From Planctomycetota bacterium (GTDB lineage: Bacteria > Planctomycetota > MHYJ01 > JACQXL01): DNA of 64,000 bases. The notes beneath the pieces were generated by a model. The model saw only the letters and a list, made by a program, of their open reading frames with translations. It did no database searches and was not told the origin of the DNA. Positions 56,481-64,000 of the stretch are shown here, one piece after another. The first letter of the stretch is position 1. Each line of letters opens with the position of its first letter. A program made the position numbers and the translations under genes. The stretch covers positions 152,213-216,212 of the forward strand of contig JACRIK010000027.1 in the NCBI GenBank assembly GCA_016235865.1, written 5' to 3'.

Positions 56481-57607
56481 TCGTGTTTCGGCTCCTCCCA
56501 GAGTTTTACCTTGCGGGCCACGTTTATATTAGAATAATTCTCGGTGGCGGACAGCTTTTTCAGCAGTTCTTTTTGGTCGGCTGAAATATCCTTGGGCACG
56601 TCTATAATCACCCTCACCAGTTGATGGCCCTTTTGCCTGGGGCTGTGCAGGTTATTGAATCCCAGGTTCTTCAGCCGGAACACCTGGCCGTTGGTGGTGC
56701 CGGCCGGGATGGTCATATCAATATTTCCGTTCAGGGTCGGGACGGATATCTTCGCGCCCAGCGTGGCCTGGGTGAACGAGACCGGCATTTCGCAGACCAC
56801 GTCGTCATAATGGCGGTCAAAGACGGTGTCCGGCGCCACGAAGATATCGCAATATAAATCACCCCGGGCCGAGCCGTCCTGGGACGGTTCGCCTTCACCG
56901 GCCAGGCGCATCCGGGTGCCGTCTTCTATGCCGGCCGGAATCTTTATCTTTATCTCGCGCTCCTTGCGGTGGCGTCCGCTGCCCTGGCAGGCCGGACAGG
57001 GTTCCTTGACGATTTTGCCGGCGCCCCGGCATTGGGGGCAGATGGTCTGGATAGTGAAGAATCCGCCGCCTTGCTGGACCTGGCCCCGGCCCTTGCAGAC
57101 CGGGCAGGTAACCGGCGGCACGCCCTTTTTGGCGCCCGAACCGCGGCAGTCGTCGCAGAGTTCGTTGCGTTTGAGCGTGATGGTCTTTTCAGTGCCAAAG
57201 GCCGATTCCTTGAACGAGATGGTCAGTTCGGCGCGCAAAGAAGCCCCGCGCTGTCTTTGACGGCGCGCGCCGCCCCCGCCGAAGAAACTGGAGAAGATAG
57301 AATCGCCTTCGAACAGGTCGCTGAAGTTCTCAAAGATATCCTCGTAACTGCTGTAAGCCCGGCCGCTGGAGCCGGACAGTCCTTCGTGTCCGAAGCGGTC
57401 ATACTTGGCCTTTTTATCGGCATCGCTCAGGACTTCATAGGCCTCGGCGATTTCCTTGAACTTCTTCTCGGCCTCCTGCTTGTTATCCGGATTCTTGTCC
57501 GGGTGGTATTTCAGGGCCAGCTTGCGGAACGCCTTCTTGATGTCGTCCGGCGAGGAGTTGCGCGTCACGCCCAGCAGTTCGTAATAATCTTTCTTACCGT
57601 CGCTCAT
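56477..57607 (-). CDS. dnaJ: Chaperone DnaJ
   Basis: 376 aa. J domain with HPD (YHPDKNP), Gly/Phe linker ([10 protein letters not shown]), four CxxCxGxG zinc-binding repeats ([32 protein letters not shown]) and the C-terminal substrate-binding domains. Co-chaperone of DnaK. No SD is evident before ATG. Overlaps grpE by 4 nt. Confidence 0.97.
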   Translation of the reverse strand: MSDGKKDYYELLGVTRNSSPDDIKKAFRKLALKYHPDKNPDNKQEAEKKFKEIAEAYEVLSDADKKAKYDRFGHEGLSGSSGRAYSSYEDIFENFSDLFEGDSIFSSFFGGGGARRQRQRGASLRAELTISFKESAFGTEKTITLKRNELCDDCRGSGAKKGVPPVTCPVCKGRGQVQQGGGFFTIQTICPQCRGAGKIVKEPCPACQGSGRHRKEREIKIKIPAGIEDGTRMRLAGEGEPSQDGSARGDLYCDIFVAPDTVFDRHYDDVVCEMPVSFTQATLGAKISVPTLNGNIDMTIPAGTTNGQVFRLKNLGFNNLHSPRQKGHQLVRVIIDVPKDISADQKELLKKLSATENYSNINVARKVKLWEEPKHE

Positions 57608-57640
57608 GTTTGGTTATTTAGTAAATCAATAATGGAAATC

Positions 57641-57690
57641 ACCCTCTCCCTAACCCTCTCCCCTCGAGGGAGAGGGCAGGGTGAGGGGGT
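57641..57690. repeat. CCCTCTCCC...GGGTGAGGGG palindrome, copy 3
   Basis: 50-bp stem-loop with ACCCTCTCCC, CCCTCTCCCC and GAGGGAGAGGGCAGGGTGAG, between groEL and dnaJ in the chaperone run. Confidence 0.7.
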
Positions 57691-57695
57691 AAGTA

Positions 57696-59318
57696 TTACA
57701 CAACGCTCTCAGCAATCTTCTTGGCGTTATCCTTAAGGTCGGTCAGGAAGGTCTTGGCCGTCAGCATCAGGCCGCCGGAACTGGCCGCGTTCTGCAGGGC
57801 AATCCGGAGCAGCTTGGCCGGGTCAACGATGCCGGCCTTGACCATATCAACCATCTCGTTCTGGCTGGCGTCATAGCCGATTGATTTGGATGACGATAAT
57901 TTCTCCTTGACCTCGTCTAAGACCAGCGAACCATCGCCGCCGGAGTTGGAGACGATTTGTTTAAGCGGTATCTGGAGCGCCTCTTTGATAATCCTGATGC
58001 CGGCGATTTCAGCCGGGTCATCGGTGGTCTTAAGTAGTTTGTCCAGTTCCGGCAGTGCCGCCAGGTAAGCCACGCCGCCGCCCGGCAGGAATCCCTCTTC
58101 CCGGGCCGCCTGGGCCGAATGGACCGCGTTCTCGACCAGATTCTTCTTGTCCTTCTGTTCGGATTCGGTTACGGCGCCGACCTTAATCAGGGCCACGCCG
58201 CCGGAGAGTTTGGCCAGGCGCTCTTCCAGCTTTTCCCGGTCATATTCCGAGGTGGTGGCCTTTATCTGGGTTCGAATCTGGTTCAGCCGGGCGTCTATCT
58301 TGGACTTGGCGCCGGCGCCCTGGATGATATAGGTATTCTCTTTTTCTATCTTGGCCGACTTGGCTTTGCCCAGTTCGGATAATTGTATCTTTTCCAGTTT
58401 CACGCCCATCTCTTCGGAGAAGAACTTGCCGCCGGTGACGATGGCGATATCCTCCATAATGGATTTCTTCCGGTCTCCGAAGGCCGGGGTCTTGACCGCC
58501 GCCACCTTCAACACGCCCTGGAGTTTGTTCAGGACCAGAACGGTCAGCGCCTCGTTCTCCACCTCGTCGGCGATAATCAACAGCGACGCGCCGGTCTGGG
58601 CTACCTGCTCCAGCAGCGGCACCAGTTCCTGGACACTGCTGATTTTCTTATCGTAGAGCAGGATGAACGGCTCGTCCAGCACGCAGGTCATGTTGTTGGT
58701 ATTATTGACGAAATACGGCGAGATATAGCCCTTGTCAAAGGACAGGCCTTCGGCGAATTCCAGGGTGATTTCCCGGCCCTGGGATTCCTCAACCGTGATG
58801 ATGCCTTCCTTGCCGACCTTTTCCATGGCCGAGGCGATATGTTTGCCGATGAGTTCATTATGATTGGCCGCGATGGTGGCGATATTCAGGTAATCGGCCT
58901 TGGTCTTGACCGGCGTGGCCGCCTTCTTCATGGACTCAACCACGGCCTCGGTAGCCCGGTCAATGCCTTTCTTGATGTCCAGCGGATTCAGGCCGGCGGT
59001 GAGGTATTTCAGTCCGGATTCGTAAATGGCGTGGGTCAGGATGGCTGTAGTGGCTGTGCCGTCGCCGATGATATCGGATGTTTTGGACGCGGTCTCGGCA
59101 ATCATTTTGGCGCCCATATTCTCGAACGGGTCAGCCAGCTCCACCTCTTTGGAAATGGCATGGCCGTCCTTGATGATTTCCGGCGAGCCGAATGATTTTC
59201 CGACCAGGACATTGCGGCCGGTCGGTCCCAGGGTGATTTTCATCAGGTCAGCCAGGCTCTTGGCGCCCTTGAGCACCTTTTGCCGGCCATGGTCATCGAA
59301 CATCAATTGCTTGGACAT
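57696..59318 (-). CDS. groEL: GroEL-type chaperonin without GGM tail
   Basis: 540 aa. TLGPTGRNV, GDGTAT in place of GDGTTT (Thr90 to Ala), and the GAVTESEQKDKK segment with the ATPase Asp equivalent nearby. The C-terminus ends IAESVV and lacks the Gly-Gly-Met tail. It is closer to typical GroEL at the N-terminus (ITLGPTGRNVLVGKSFGSPEI) than the paralogue at 59854. Good SD (GGAGG). Two GroELs around one GroES imply specialised rings or mixed oligomers. Confidence 0.94.
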   Translation of the reverse strand: MSKQLMFDDHGRQKVLKGAKSLADLMKITLGPTGRNVLVGKSFGSPEIIKDGHAISKEVELADPFENMGAKMIAETASKTSDIIGDGTATTAILTHAIYESGLKYLTAGLNPLDIKKGIDRATEAVVESMKKAATPVKTKADYLNIATIAANHNELIGKHIASAMEKVGKEGIITVEESQGREITLEFAEGLSFDKGYISPYFVNNTNNMTCVLDEPFILLYDKKISSVQELVPLLEQVAQTGASLLIIADEVENEALTVLVLNKLQGVLKVAAVKTPAFGDRKKSIMEDIAIVTGGKFFSEEMGVKLEKIQLSELGKAKSAKIEKENTYIIQGAGAKSKIDARLNQIRTQIKATTSEYDREKLEERLAKLSGGVALIKVGAVTESEQKDKKNLVENAVHSAQAAREEGFLPGGGVAYLAALPELDKLLKTTDDPAEIAGIRIIKEALQIPLKQIVSNSGGDGSLVLDEVKEKLSSSKSIGYDASQNEMVDMVKAGIVDPAKLLRIALQNAASSGGLMLTAKTFLTDLKDNAKKIAESVV

Positions 59319-59429
59319 AACATAACCTCCGTCTGTGCAAGTAGAGTCAAGTATTGTCAGGCATGGTCAAGTGTTGTTTTGGCGCTACCTCTTGACTACG
59401 TTTGACTACCCTTGACGGTTTTTACGTAT
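59319..59429. repeat. TTGAC/GTCAAG spacer repeats
   Basis: AGTCAAGTATTGTCAGGC and GGTCAAGTGTTG on the left and CTTGACTACGTTTGACTAC, CTTGACGG on the right form an imperfect palindrome between groES and groEL. It is similar in style to the other spacer families. Confidence 0.5.
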
Positions 59430-59717
59430 TTACTCAACCTTGGCCAGTATCTCTGATTCAGTCATAATCAGGTATTCCTGATTGTTGACTTTAATCTCAT
59501 TGCCGGAGTATTTGCCGTAGAGAATCTTATCACCCTTCTTGACGGAAAGCGGGGCTCGTTTGCCGGTATCCAGCAGTTTGCCGTTGCCGATGGCCATGAC
59601 TTCGCCTTCCTGCGGACGCTCCTTGACCGTATCCGGCAGGACGATGCCGCCCTTGGTCTTGCCTTCACGCTCTAGGGGTTTTACCACGACTCTGTCTGCT
59701 AATGGTCTGAGGTTCAT
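59430..59717 (-). CDS. groES: Co-chaperonin GroES
   Basis: 95 aa. LRPLADRVVVKPLEREGKTKGGIVLPDT with the mobile loop, GDKILYGKYSGNEIKVNNQEYLIMTESEILA. SD AAGGAGAA. It caps the GroEL rings and is the only GroES in the window, placed between two groEL genes. Confidence 0.97.
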   Translation of the reverse strand: MNLRPLADRVVVKPLEREGKTKGGIVLPDTVKERPQEGEVMAIGNGKLLDTGKRAPLSVKKGDKILYGKYSGNEIKVNNQEYLIMTESEILAKVE

Positions 59718-59760
59718 ATTGTTCTCCTTGTCTCTTACGCGCTGTTAAAGTTTCTAACAA

Positions 59761-59843
59761 ACCCTCTCCCCTTGTGGGAGAGGGCAGGGGTGAGGGGAAT
59801 AAATTAATCACCCGCCCCTAACCCCTCCCATCAAGGGAGGGGA
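59761..59843. repeat. CCCTCTCCCC / GGGGTGAGGGG and CCCCTCCC repeats, copy 4
   Basis: Two consecutive stem-loops (59761-59797 and 59811-59843) between groEL and groES, of the same family as 14668, 16111 and 57641. Confidence 0.65.
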
Positions 59844-59853
59844 TATTTATATA

Positions 59854-61557
59854 TTAGTAATCCATCCCGCCCATATCAGGCATACCACCCATTCCGCCCA
59901 TGCCTGGCATTCCACCCATGCCGCCCATTCCTCCCATCCCGCCCGGAGGCATTCCGGCCGGCATCTCGGGTTCGTCGCCCTTGACATCGGTGATGGCCGT
60001 GTCGCTGGTCAGCAATAATTCCGCGATGGATGCGGCATTGATAAGGGCGTAGCGTTCCACCTTAATCGGGTCGAGAATCCCGGCCTTGACCAGGTTCTTG
60101 AACTCGCCGGCGATGATATCGTATCCGAACTGCAGGTCCGGGTTGCTCTTTATCTTGCGCATAGCCACGGACGGCTCAACGGCGCTGTTGGCCAGCAGTT
60201 GGCGGAACGGCGCCTCCAATGCCTGGCGCACGATGGCCAGTCCGATGGTCTCATCATTTTCCAAGTCCAGTTTGGCGCTCTTCAGGTTATCAGCCAGGCG
60301 CATCAGGGTCACGCCGCCGCCCGGCACCACGCCTTCGGCATTGGCCGCCTTGACCGCGGCCAGGGCTGACTCAGCCCGGGCCTTCTTTTCTTTCATCTCG
60401 GCTTCAGTCGAGGCGCCGATATTTATCTGGGCGATGCCGCCGCTGAAACGGGCTATCCGCTCCTCAATCTTCTCCCGGTCGTAATCCGAATCGGTCTTGG
60501 CTATCTCGGACCTGAGTTTATTGACCCGCTCCTGGATTTTCTTATCCGCGCCCGCGCCTTCGATAATCGTGGTGTTCTCGGAATCGATGATAACCTTCTT
60601 GGCCCGGCCCAGCGAGGTCAGTTTCAGTTTCTTGAGTTCGATGCCCAAATCCTTGAATATGGCCTCGCCGCCGGTCATGATGGCGATATCTTCCAGCATA
60701 TCCCGGCGCCGGTCGCCGTAGCCGGGCGCCTTGACCGCGACACACTCCAGGATGCCCTTGGTCTTATTGACCACCAGCGTAGCCAGCGCGTCTGACTCGA
60801 TGTCATCCGCGATAATCAGCAGGGGCTTTTTGGCCTCAGCCAGCTTTTCCAATAGCGGAATCAGCTCGGCATTGGACGAAAACTTGTCTTCATAGATAAG
60901 AATGTAGGGCTCTTTGAGCACGGCCTGCATATTCTCCTGGTCCGTGATAAAATAAGGCGAGGCATAACCGCGGTCGAACTGCATGCCCTCGACGATTTTC
61001 ACCTCGGTCTCAATGCCCTTGCCGTCGTCGATGGTGATGACGCCGTCCTTGGACACCTTCTTCATGGTATCGGCGATAATCTTGCCCAGGGCCGAATCGT
61101 TGGCCGAGGCAATGGTGGCAATCTGTTCAATCATCTCAGGCGTGGAAACCGGGATAGCCATCTTCTTCAGTTCCTCGACGAGGTAGGTCACGGTCTTCTT
61201 GATGCCCCGGCTGATGGCCATGGAATTAGCGCCGGCCACCACATAGCGCAGGCCTTCGGAAAATATGGCTTCGGCCAGGATGGCGGTGGTGGTGGTGCCG
61301 TCGCCGGTCTGGTCCGAGGTCTTGGAGGTGGCCTCCTTGATAATCTGGGCGGCCAGGTTCTCGTGCTGGTCGTGGAGTTCGATTTCATCGGCGACCGAAT
61401 TGCCGTCCCGGGTGATGTTCGGCCCGCCCCAGCCCCGGTCAATCATGACATTGCGTCCGGCCGGCCCGTAGGTGGACTTGATAGCCCGGACCATCTTATT
61501 GACCCCGGCCTTCAGGGCATTACGCACCACATCGTCAAAAACTATATCTTTCGCCAT
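59854..61557 (-). CDS. groEL: GroEL-type chaperonin with Gly-Met-rich tail
   Basis: 567 aa from ATG 61557 (SD AGGAGATT); the longer frame upstream begins inside the promoter leader. Divergent apical and N-terminal sequence (STYGPAGRNVMIDRGW), GDGTTT intact, and GASTEAEMKEKKAR. The tail of about 30 residues repeats GGMGGM and PGM/PDM, as in canonical GroEL. It is the first gene of the chaperone run, behind a consensus promoter. Confidence 0.95.
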   Translation of the reverse strand: MAKDIVFDDVVRNALKAGVNKMVRAIKSTYGPAGRNVMIDRGWGGPNITRDGNSVADEIELHDQHENLAAQIIKEATSKTSDQTGDGTTTTAILAEAIFSEGLRYVVAGANSMAISRGIKKTVTYLVEELKKMAIPVSTPEMIEQIATIASANDSALGKIIADTMKKVSKDGVITIDDGKGIETEVKIVEGMQFDRGYASPYFITDQENMQAVLKEPYILIYEDKFSSNAELIPLLEKLAEAKKPLLIIADDIESDALATLVVNKTKGILECVAVKAPGYGDRRRDMLEDIAIMTGGEAIFKDLGIELKKLKLTSLGRAKKVIIDSENTTIIEGAGADKKIQERVNKLRSEIAKTDSDYDREKIEERIARFSGGIAQINIGASTEAEMKEKKARAESALAAVKAANAEGVVPGGGVTLMRLADNLKSAKLDLENDETIGLAIVRQALEAPFRQLLANSAVEPSVAMRKIKSNPDLQFGYDIIAGEFKNLVKAGILDPIKVERYALINAASIAELLLTSDTAITDVKGDEPEMPAGMPPGGMGGMGGMGGMPGMGGMGGMPDMGGMDY

Positions 61558-61599
61558 AATTATAATCTCCTCTGTCCCCGCCTGTCCCGAATTTATTTC

Positions 61600-61622
61600 G
61601 GGGGCAGTATTTGTCGGGACTA
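61600..61622 (-). promoter_or_regulatory. Hairpin in the groEL leader
   Basis: Minus strand CCCGAA-ATAAA-TTCGGG stem-loop in the leader of about 75 nt, followed by a G-rich stretch pairing partly with upstream GTCCCGAC, and ending near the SD. A thermosensor or translation control is conceivable but unproven. Confidence 0.35.
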
Positions 61623-61640
61623 TTGCTGTCAAAGCTCTGT

Positions 61641-61669
61641 ATTATATCAGCGCGTGTTTGAGATGTCAA
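61641..61669 (-). promoter_or_regulatory. Perfect consensus sigma-70 promoter of the chaperone run
   Basis: Minus strand TTGACA (61669-61664), exactly 17 bp, TATAAT (61646-61641). No CIRCE inverted repeat (TTAGCACTC-N9-GAGTGCTAA) is present around it. Confidence 0.85.
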
Positions 61670-61718
61670 GAAAAATATTATGGTGTGGCCATATTGTCAG
61701 GTGATGTGCGGTTGCTGA

Positions 61719-61797
61719 CCCCGTTAGAAAGTCACCTAATTACATCTATACCAATGGTATAGGTTTTATTACCCAAGGGGTGGTCTTTCTAACGGGG
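61719..61797. repeat. CCCCGTTAGAAAG palindromic element
   Basis: Left arm CCCCGTTAGAAAG (61719-61731), right arm CTTTCTAACGGGG (61785-61797), with an internal perfect palindrome CTATACC-AAT-GGTATAG (61746-61762). Termini match the element in the coding gene at 15121-15164. Confidence 0.75.
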
Positions 61798-61879
61798 CTG
61801 ACACCCCACTGGGGGAGGGGTGGGGGACACTCCCCCTCGTTATAGGGGAAACCAGGTTTATATATAGTAGGCATACCGT

Positions 61880-62125
61880 CTATCTACGGAAGAAATACAG
61901 TTCTTCCGGGAAAGTAATGCAGTTTAATAACGGAGGAAATGCAGTTTGGCAACGGCGGTAATAAAGTTTAATAACGGAAGTAGTAGAGTTTAGCAGCGAC
62001 GGTAATATAGTTTGGTAACGGAAGAAATGCAGTTTAGCAGCGTAGGAAATGCAGTTTGCCGGTGTAAGTAATACAGTTTAGCAACGTAAGAAATGCAGTT
62101 TATATAGGAAAGACATACAGTCGGG
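61880..62125. repeat. Degenerate 22-bp tandem repeat, about 11 units
   Basis: Successive 22-bp units share the core GAAATGCAGTTTA preceded by AACGGA or AGCGTA-like starts. About eleven units run without gaps, diverged at 2-8 positions each. There is no spacer between units and units are too short and variable for CRISPR. Not in an ORF. Confidence 0.85.
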
Positions 62126-62282
62126 CGGCAGGTGATATTCCCCGCGATATTTATGAATTAGGTGTTGCGTTTCCGGAAACTGCGGAACTGCGGGAATTTA
62201 TTTCGCCCTATAAGAATGCTTTTTTTCCCTTAACAGCATCAGTTGGGGTTGGTTGGTTTCCATCTCCTCTTTTCGCATGCTG

Positions 62283-62507
62283 TTATTTAGTACCTTTAAA
62301 AACAACCCTTTTATTTTCTGCCGAGATTTTCTCGTCAATTTCATTCCCGCATTCACGACAAAAAACCCTACGTTCTTCATCAATAAGTTCTGATTTAGCA
62401 ACCTCGAAATTTCCACTGACAAATTTCAAAAGGTCATACCGGTTAGGCCCCGATACAAAATCTTCCGAGTTGCAACCTGGACATTTAATATTGCTTGTTG
62501 ATTTCAT
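62283..62507 (-). CDS. Small zinc-ribbon protein
   Basis: 74 aa from ATG 62507 (SD GAGGTG overlapping an upstream ATG). Two CxxC pairs, CPGC near the start and CREC (residues 49-52), suggest a zinc ribbon. A Lys-rich tail follows. It lies 42 nt after the gene at 62550 and is AT-rich like it, so it is likely part of the same accessory operon. Confidence 0.6.
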   Translation of the reverse strand: MKSTSNIKCPGCNSEDFVSGPNRYDLLKFVSGNFEVAKSELIDEERRVFCRECGNEIDEKISAENKRVVFKGTK

Positions 62508-62549
62508 ATTGCACCTCATATATTCTATTGAATCTTTTTATAGAATAAT

Positions 62550-63899
62550 CTAAGACATTAATCCGCCCCCACCCTCATCTACGGTTGCTCTGGCACTATC
62601 CCAGCCGGTCTGCCCTAAAATGCTTATTGATTTGGGAGGGTTTAATTTTCTAAACATCTTAGTTTTCGGATTACACACAATTACAAATGGACATTCCTTA
62701 AGGTTAGGAAGCAAAGGTTCCCTTCCTGAAACAAAATCCGATTGCTCAATTGCTATATATCCATCATTATCAGAACAAGGTAATACTTTATTCAGTATAT
62801 TGGCTTTGTTTTTAGTATTATTCTTAAAGCATACTTGACAAGTTTTATTCCTACCTGAATGCCATTTGAAAGTATGCTTTTTAGTTTCACATTCAAAAAT
62901 ACATAGCGACTCTTTACAAAAATCCTTTCCTATCACCTTGTAGACAAAATAATCAATTAAGCAGGGACTTTCGACACACTCGTCAGGATACTTATGATTC
63001 CAGATTTCCCATACCTTTCGCCAAGCCAACGCATTCATTTGATCTATTAAACCATATTGATAGCAAAAAATATCCAGGAAACTGCTAATCAAAATAATAT
63101 CTGTTTTTAGAATACGACTTCTTAGGGCGACCTTGGTAGTATTGATGTCACTGGCAACATCAATCTTGTCAAAATTCTTTGGATTCTTCCATACTCCTAA
63201 AACAACCATATCTCTCAAAAACATATCTGTCTTTTTATTCCCAAAACCAGACCCCCGGTTATCTATCAAAAGATTTCGCACCTTCTCAATATCATTATTG
63301 CAGAATGACAGAAAATCATAAGGTTCGATTTTATTGTCTATTAGAATTTGTGATGCGGTGATTGCGTATTTAACACGCTTGTCACTTTGGGATAATCCGG
63401 TAATTCCAATATTCTTTAAAAAATCTTCCGGATTCTGGTTGATATTTTTAATATCAAATATACTTGGGTCGTCTTTATATTTCTTAAATAGGTTCTCGAA
63501 ATCTCTTGTGCCTCTAAAATCTTGATTAGCAGAAAAATACCTTATTCGACAAACCTCTTTAGGTTTCAGAGAATAGGTATCATACAATTCAGTAAAGGGT
63601 CGTCCCTTGTACTTAACGAAAACATCATGCAACACATCAGCAACAAGGGAACATTGAGACTCGTCTACTTTCGGATTTAATATCTCTTTATGATGTTTTT
63701 CCCAAACTTTATGGAATTCTGAGAAATATGCGAATTCTTCATTATCAAGGGCTTTTGTAACTCCTAATTCCGGATAGGATTGATAAAAGAATTGATTAAT
63801 CTTTGATATAGAGCTTTGAATATCATTTAGACTAATCTCATCTTTCGCATAAGATTTAAGATCCTTTAGAAACTTTTTGAATAAATCTAATTCTTTCAT
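62550..63899 (-). CDS. Unknown protein, possible helix-hairpin-helix DNA glycosylase relative
   Basis: 449 aa, AT-rich. Middle segment NRGSGFGNKKTDMFLRDMVVLGVW resembles the hairpin of HhH-GPD glycosylases (GxGxKxAxxFL), followed by an acidic patch and a cysteine cluster (CKESLCIFEC...CQVC) reminiscent of the 4Fe-4S or zinc loop in that group. The C-terminal region looks like a small beta domain. The assignment rests on pattern alone and is tentative. Starts within the stop of the next upstream gene (ATGA overlap). A DNA-modification or repair role in an accessory operon is possible. Confidence 0.5.
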   Translation of the reverse strand: MKELDLFKKFLKDLKSYAKDEISLNDIQSSISKINQFFYQSYPELGVTKALDNEEFAYFSEFHKVWEKHHKEILNPKVDESQCSLVADVLHDVFVKYKGRPFTELYDTYSLKPKEVCRIRYFSANQDFRGTRDFENLFKKYKDDPSIFDIKNINQNPEDFLKNIGITGLSQSDKRVKYAITASQILIDNKIEPYDFLSFCNNDIEKVRNLLIDNRGSGFGNKKTDMFLRDMVVLGVWKNPKNFDKIDVASDINTTKVALRSRILKTDIILISSFLDIFCYQYGLIDQMNALAWRKVWEIWNHKYPDECVESPCLIDYFVYKVIGKDFCKESLCIFECETKKHTFKWHSGRNKTCQVCFKNNTKNKANILNKVLPCSDNDGYIAIEQSDFVSGREPLLPNLKECPFVIVCNPKTKMFRKLNPPKSISILGQTGWDSARATVDEGGGGLMS

Positions 63900-64000
63900 A
63901 ACATTGCTATTTTCGCATAAGAGAAAATATTGGAATGTTTTTCAGATATGGCATCCTTTAATCTCTTTGCGGACAACTCCAAATATTCCGCTTCCTTGTC
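63896..64000 (-). CDS. C-terminal end of an unknown gene, cut by window edge
   Basis: The last 34 codons of a minus-strand gene, ending SEKHSNIFSYAKIAML and stopping at 63896. The TGA overlaps the next gene's ATG (ATGA). Helical, Lys/Glu-rich. Too short to classify. Confidence 0.6.
   Translation of the reverse strand, partial: DKEAEYLELSAKRLKDAISEKHSNIFSYAKIAML

Larger units (their letters stand above)
61670..62282. other. 613-bp repeat-filled spacer, no gene
   Basis: Holds the palindromic element 61719-61797, a C/G-rich stretch (61801-61835; GGGGGAGGGGTGGGGGACAC) and the 22-bp tandem array 61880-62125. AT-rich and without coding character up to the accessory genes. Confidence 0.65.

Noticed and set aside
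61558-61720. CIRCE element upstream of groEL
   Set aside because: No TTAGCACTC/GAGTGCTAA pair is present; only the consensus promoter and a CCCGAA hairpin are seen.
61880-62125. Possible CRISPR array
   Set aside because: Repeat units are 22 bp, contiguous without spacers and diverge from one another; no cas genes are present.
62198-62422. 74-aa ORF on the minus strand
   Set aside because: It overlaps the zinc-ribbon gene in another frame, lacks an SD and has a Lys-rich composition expected of a shadow.

Overview
The window looks like a chromosome segment of an uncultivated anaerobic bacterium, most likely Planctomycetota or a relative such as Omnitrophota. That placement is an inference, with moderate to low confidence. 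It rests on two divergent GroELs around one GroES, a corrinoid iron-sulfur protein of the Wood-Ljungdahl pathway (AcsC), many secreted HEAT, TPR, fibronectin-III and propeller proteins, and an unusual F-type ATPase cluster. No rRNA, IS transposase or CRISPR array was seen. Four tRNAs are present (Ser-GCT, His-GTG, Lys-CTT, Arg-TCT).

Layout: 0-6 kb holds a 5'-truncated MFS exporter, a secreted transglutaminase-like protein, a lipoprotein and a Pit-type phosphate permease. 6.2-11.6 kb is an F-ATPase-like operon (c-like, b/delta fusion, alpha, gamma, beta, small membrane protein). The c-like subunit has no acidic residue in its second helix, and no a or epsilon gene is present. 11.7-24.9 kb has a PilB/GspE ATPase with a C-terminal PilZ domain, a HEAT protein, a UbiE-type methyltransferase, a polyferredoxin/DUF362 pair, an NfeD pair, LarE fused to zinc ribbons, a PilZ protein and a tandem HD-GYP protein; c-di-GMP is a recurring theme. 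25-31 kb carries a decarboxylase plus deoxyhypusine-synthase-like polyamine pair, tRNAs, aroB and ligA. 31-37 kb has a tight phosphoesterase/transglutaminase/C25-like operon and AcsC. 37-43.4 kb has RidA, HEAT proteins, a YdjM-type membrane protein, a flavodoxin and a 14-repeat double beta-propeller lipoprotein.

43.4-47.5 kb is an AT-rich accessory island: FRG, HEPN-like, HNH and HExxH-zincin genes in one apparent operon behind a perfect 20-bp palindrome. It is the best candidate for an undescribed, probably defensive, system. 47.5-49.6 kb is an ECF sigma/anti-sigma-TPR pair. 49.9-51.7 kb has two genes, one of them tail-fibre-like. 51.9-55.5 kb has YbaB and a large fibronectin-III protein. 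55.7-61.7 kb is a groEL-groES-groEL-dnaJ-grpE chaperone run behind a consensus sigma-70 promoter. 61.8-64 kb has a 22-bp tandem-repeat array and the end of a second AT-rich accessory operon.

Two genome-wide habits stand out. First, many spacers are filled with families of short quasi-palindromic dispersed repeats, some of which appear to have entered coding genes in frame (14705-15349, ubiE, grpE). Second, several genes have a sigma-70 promoter whose -10 box ends only 5-9 nt before the ATG, with no Shine-Dalgarno sequence, which predicts leaderless mRNAs.
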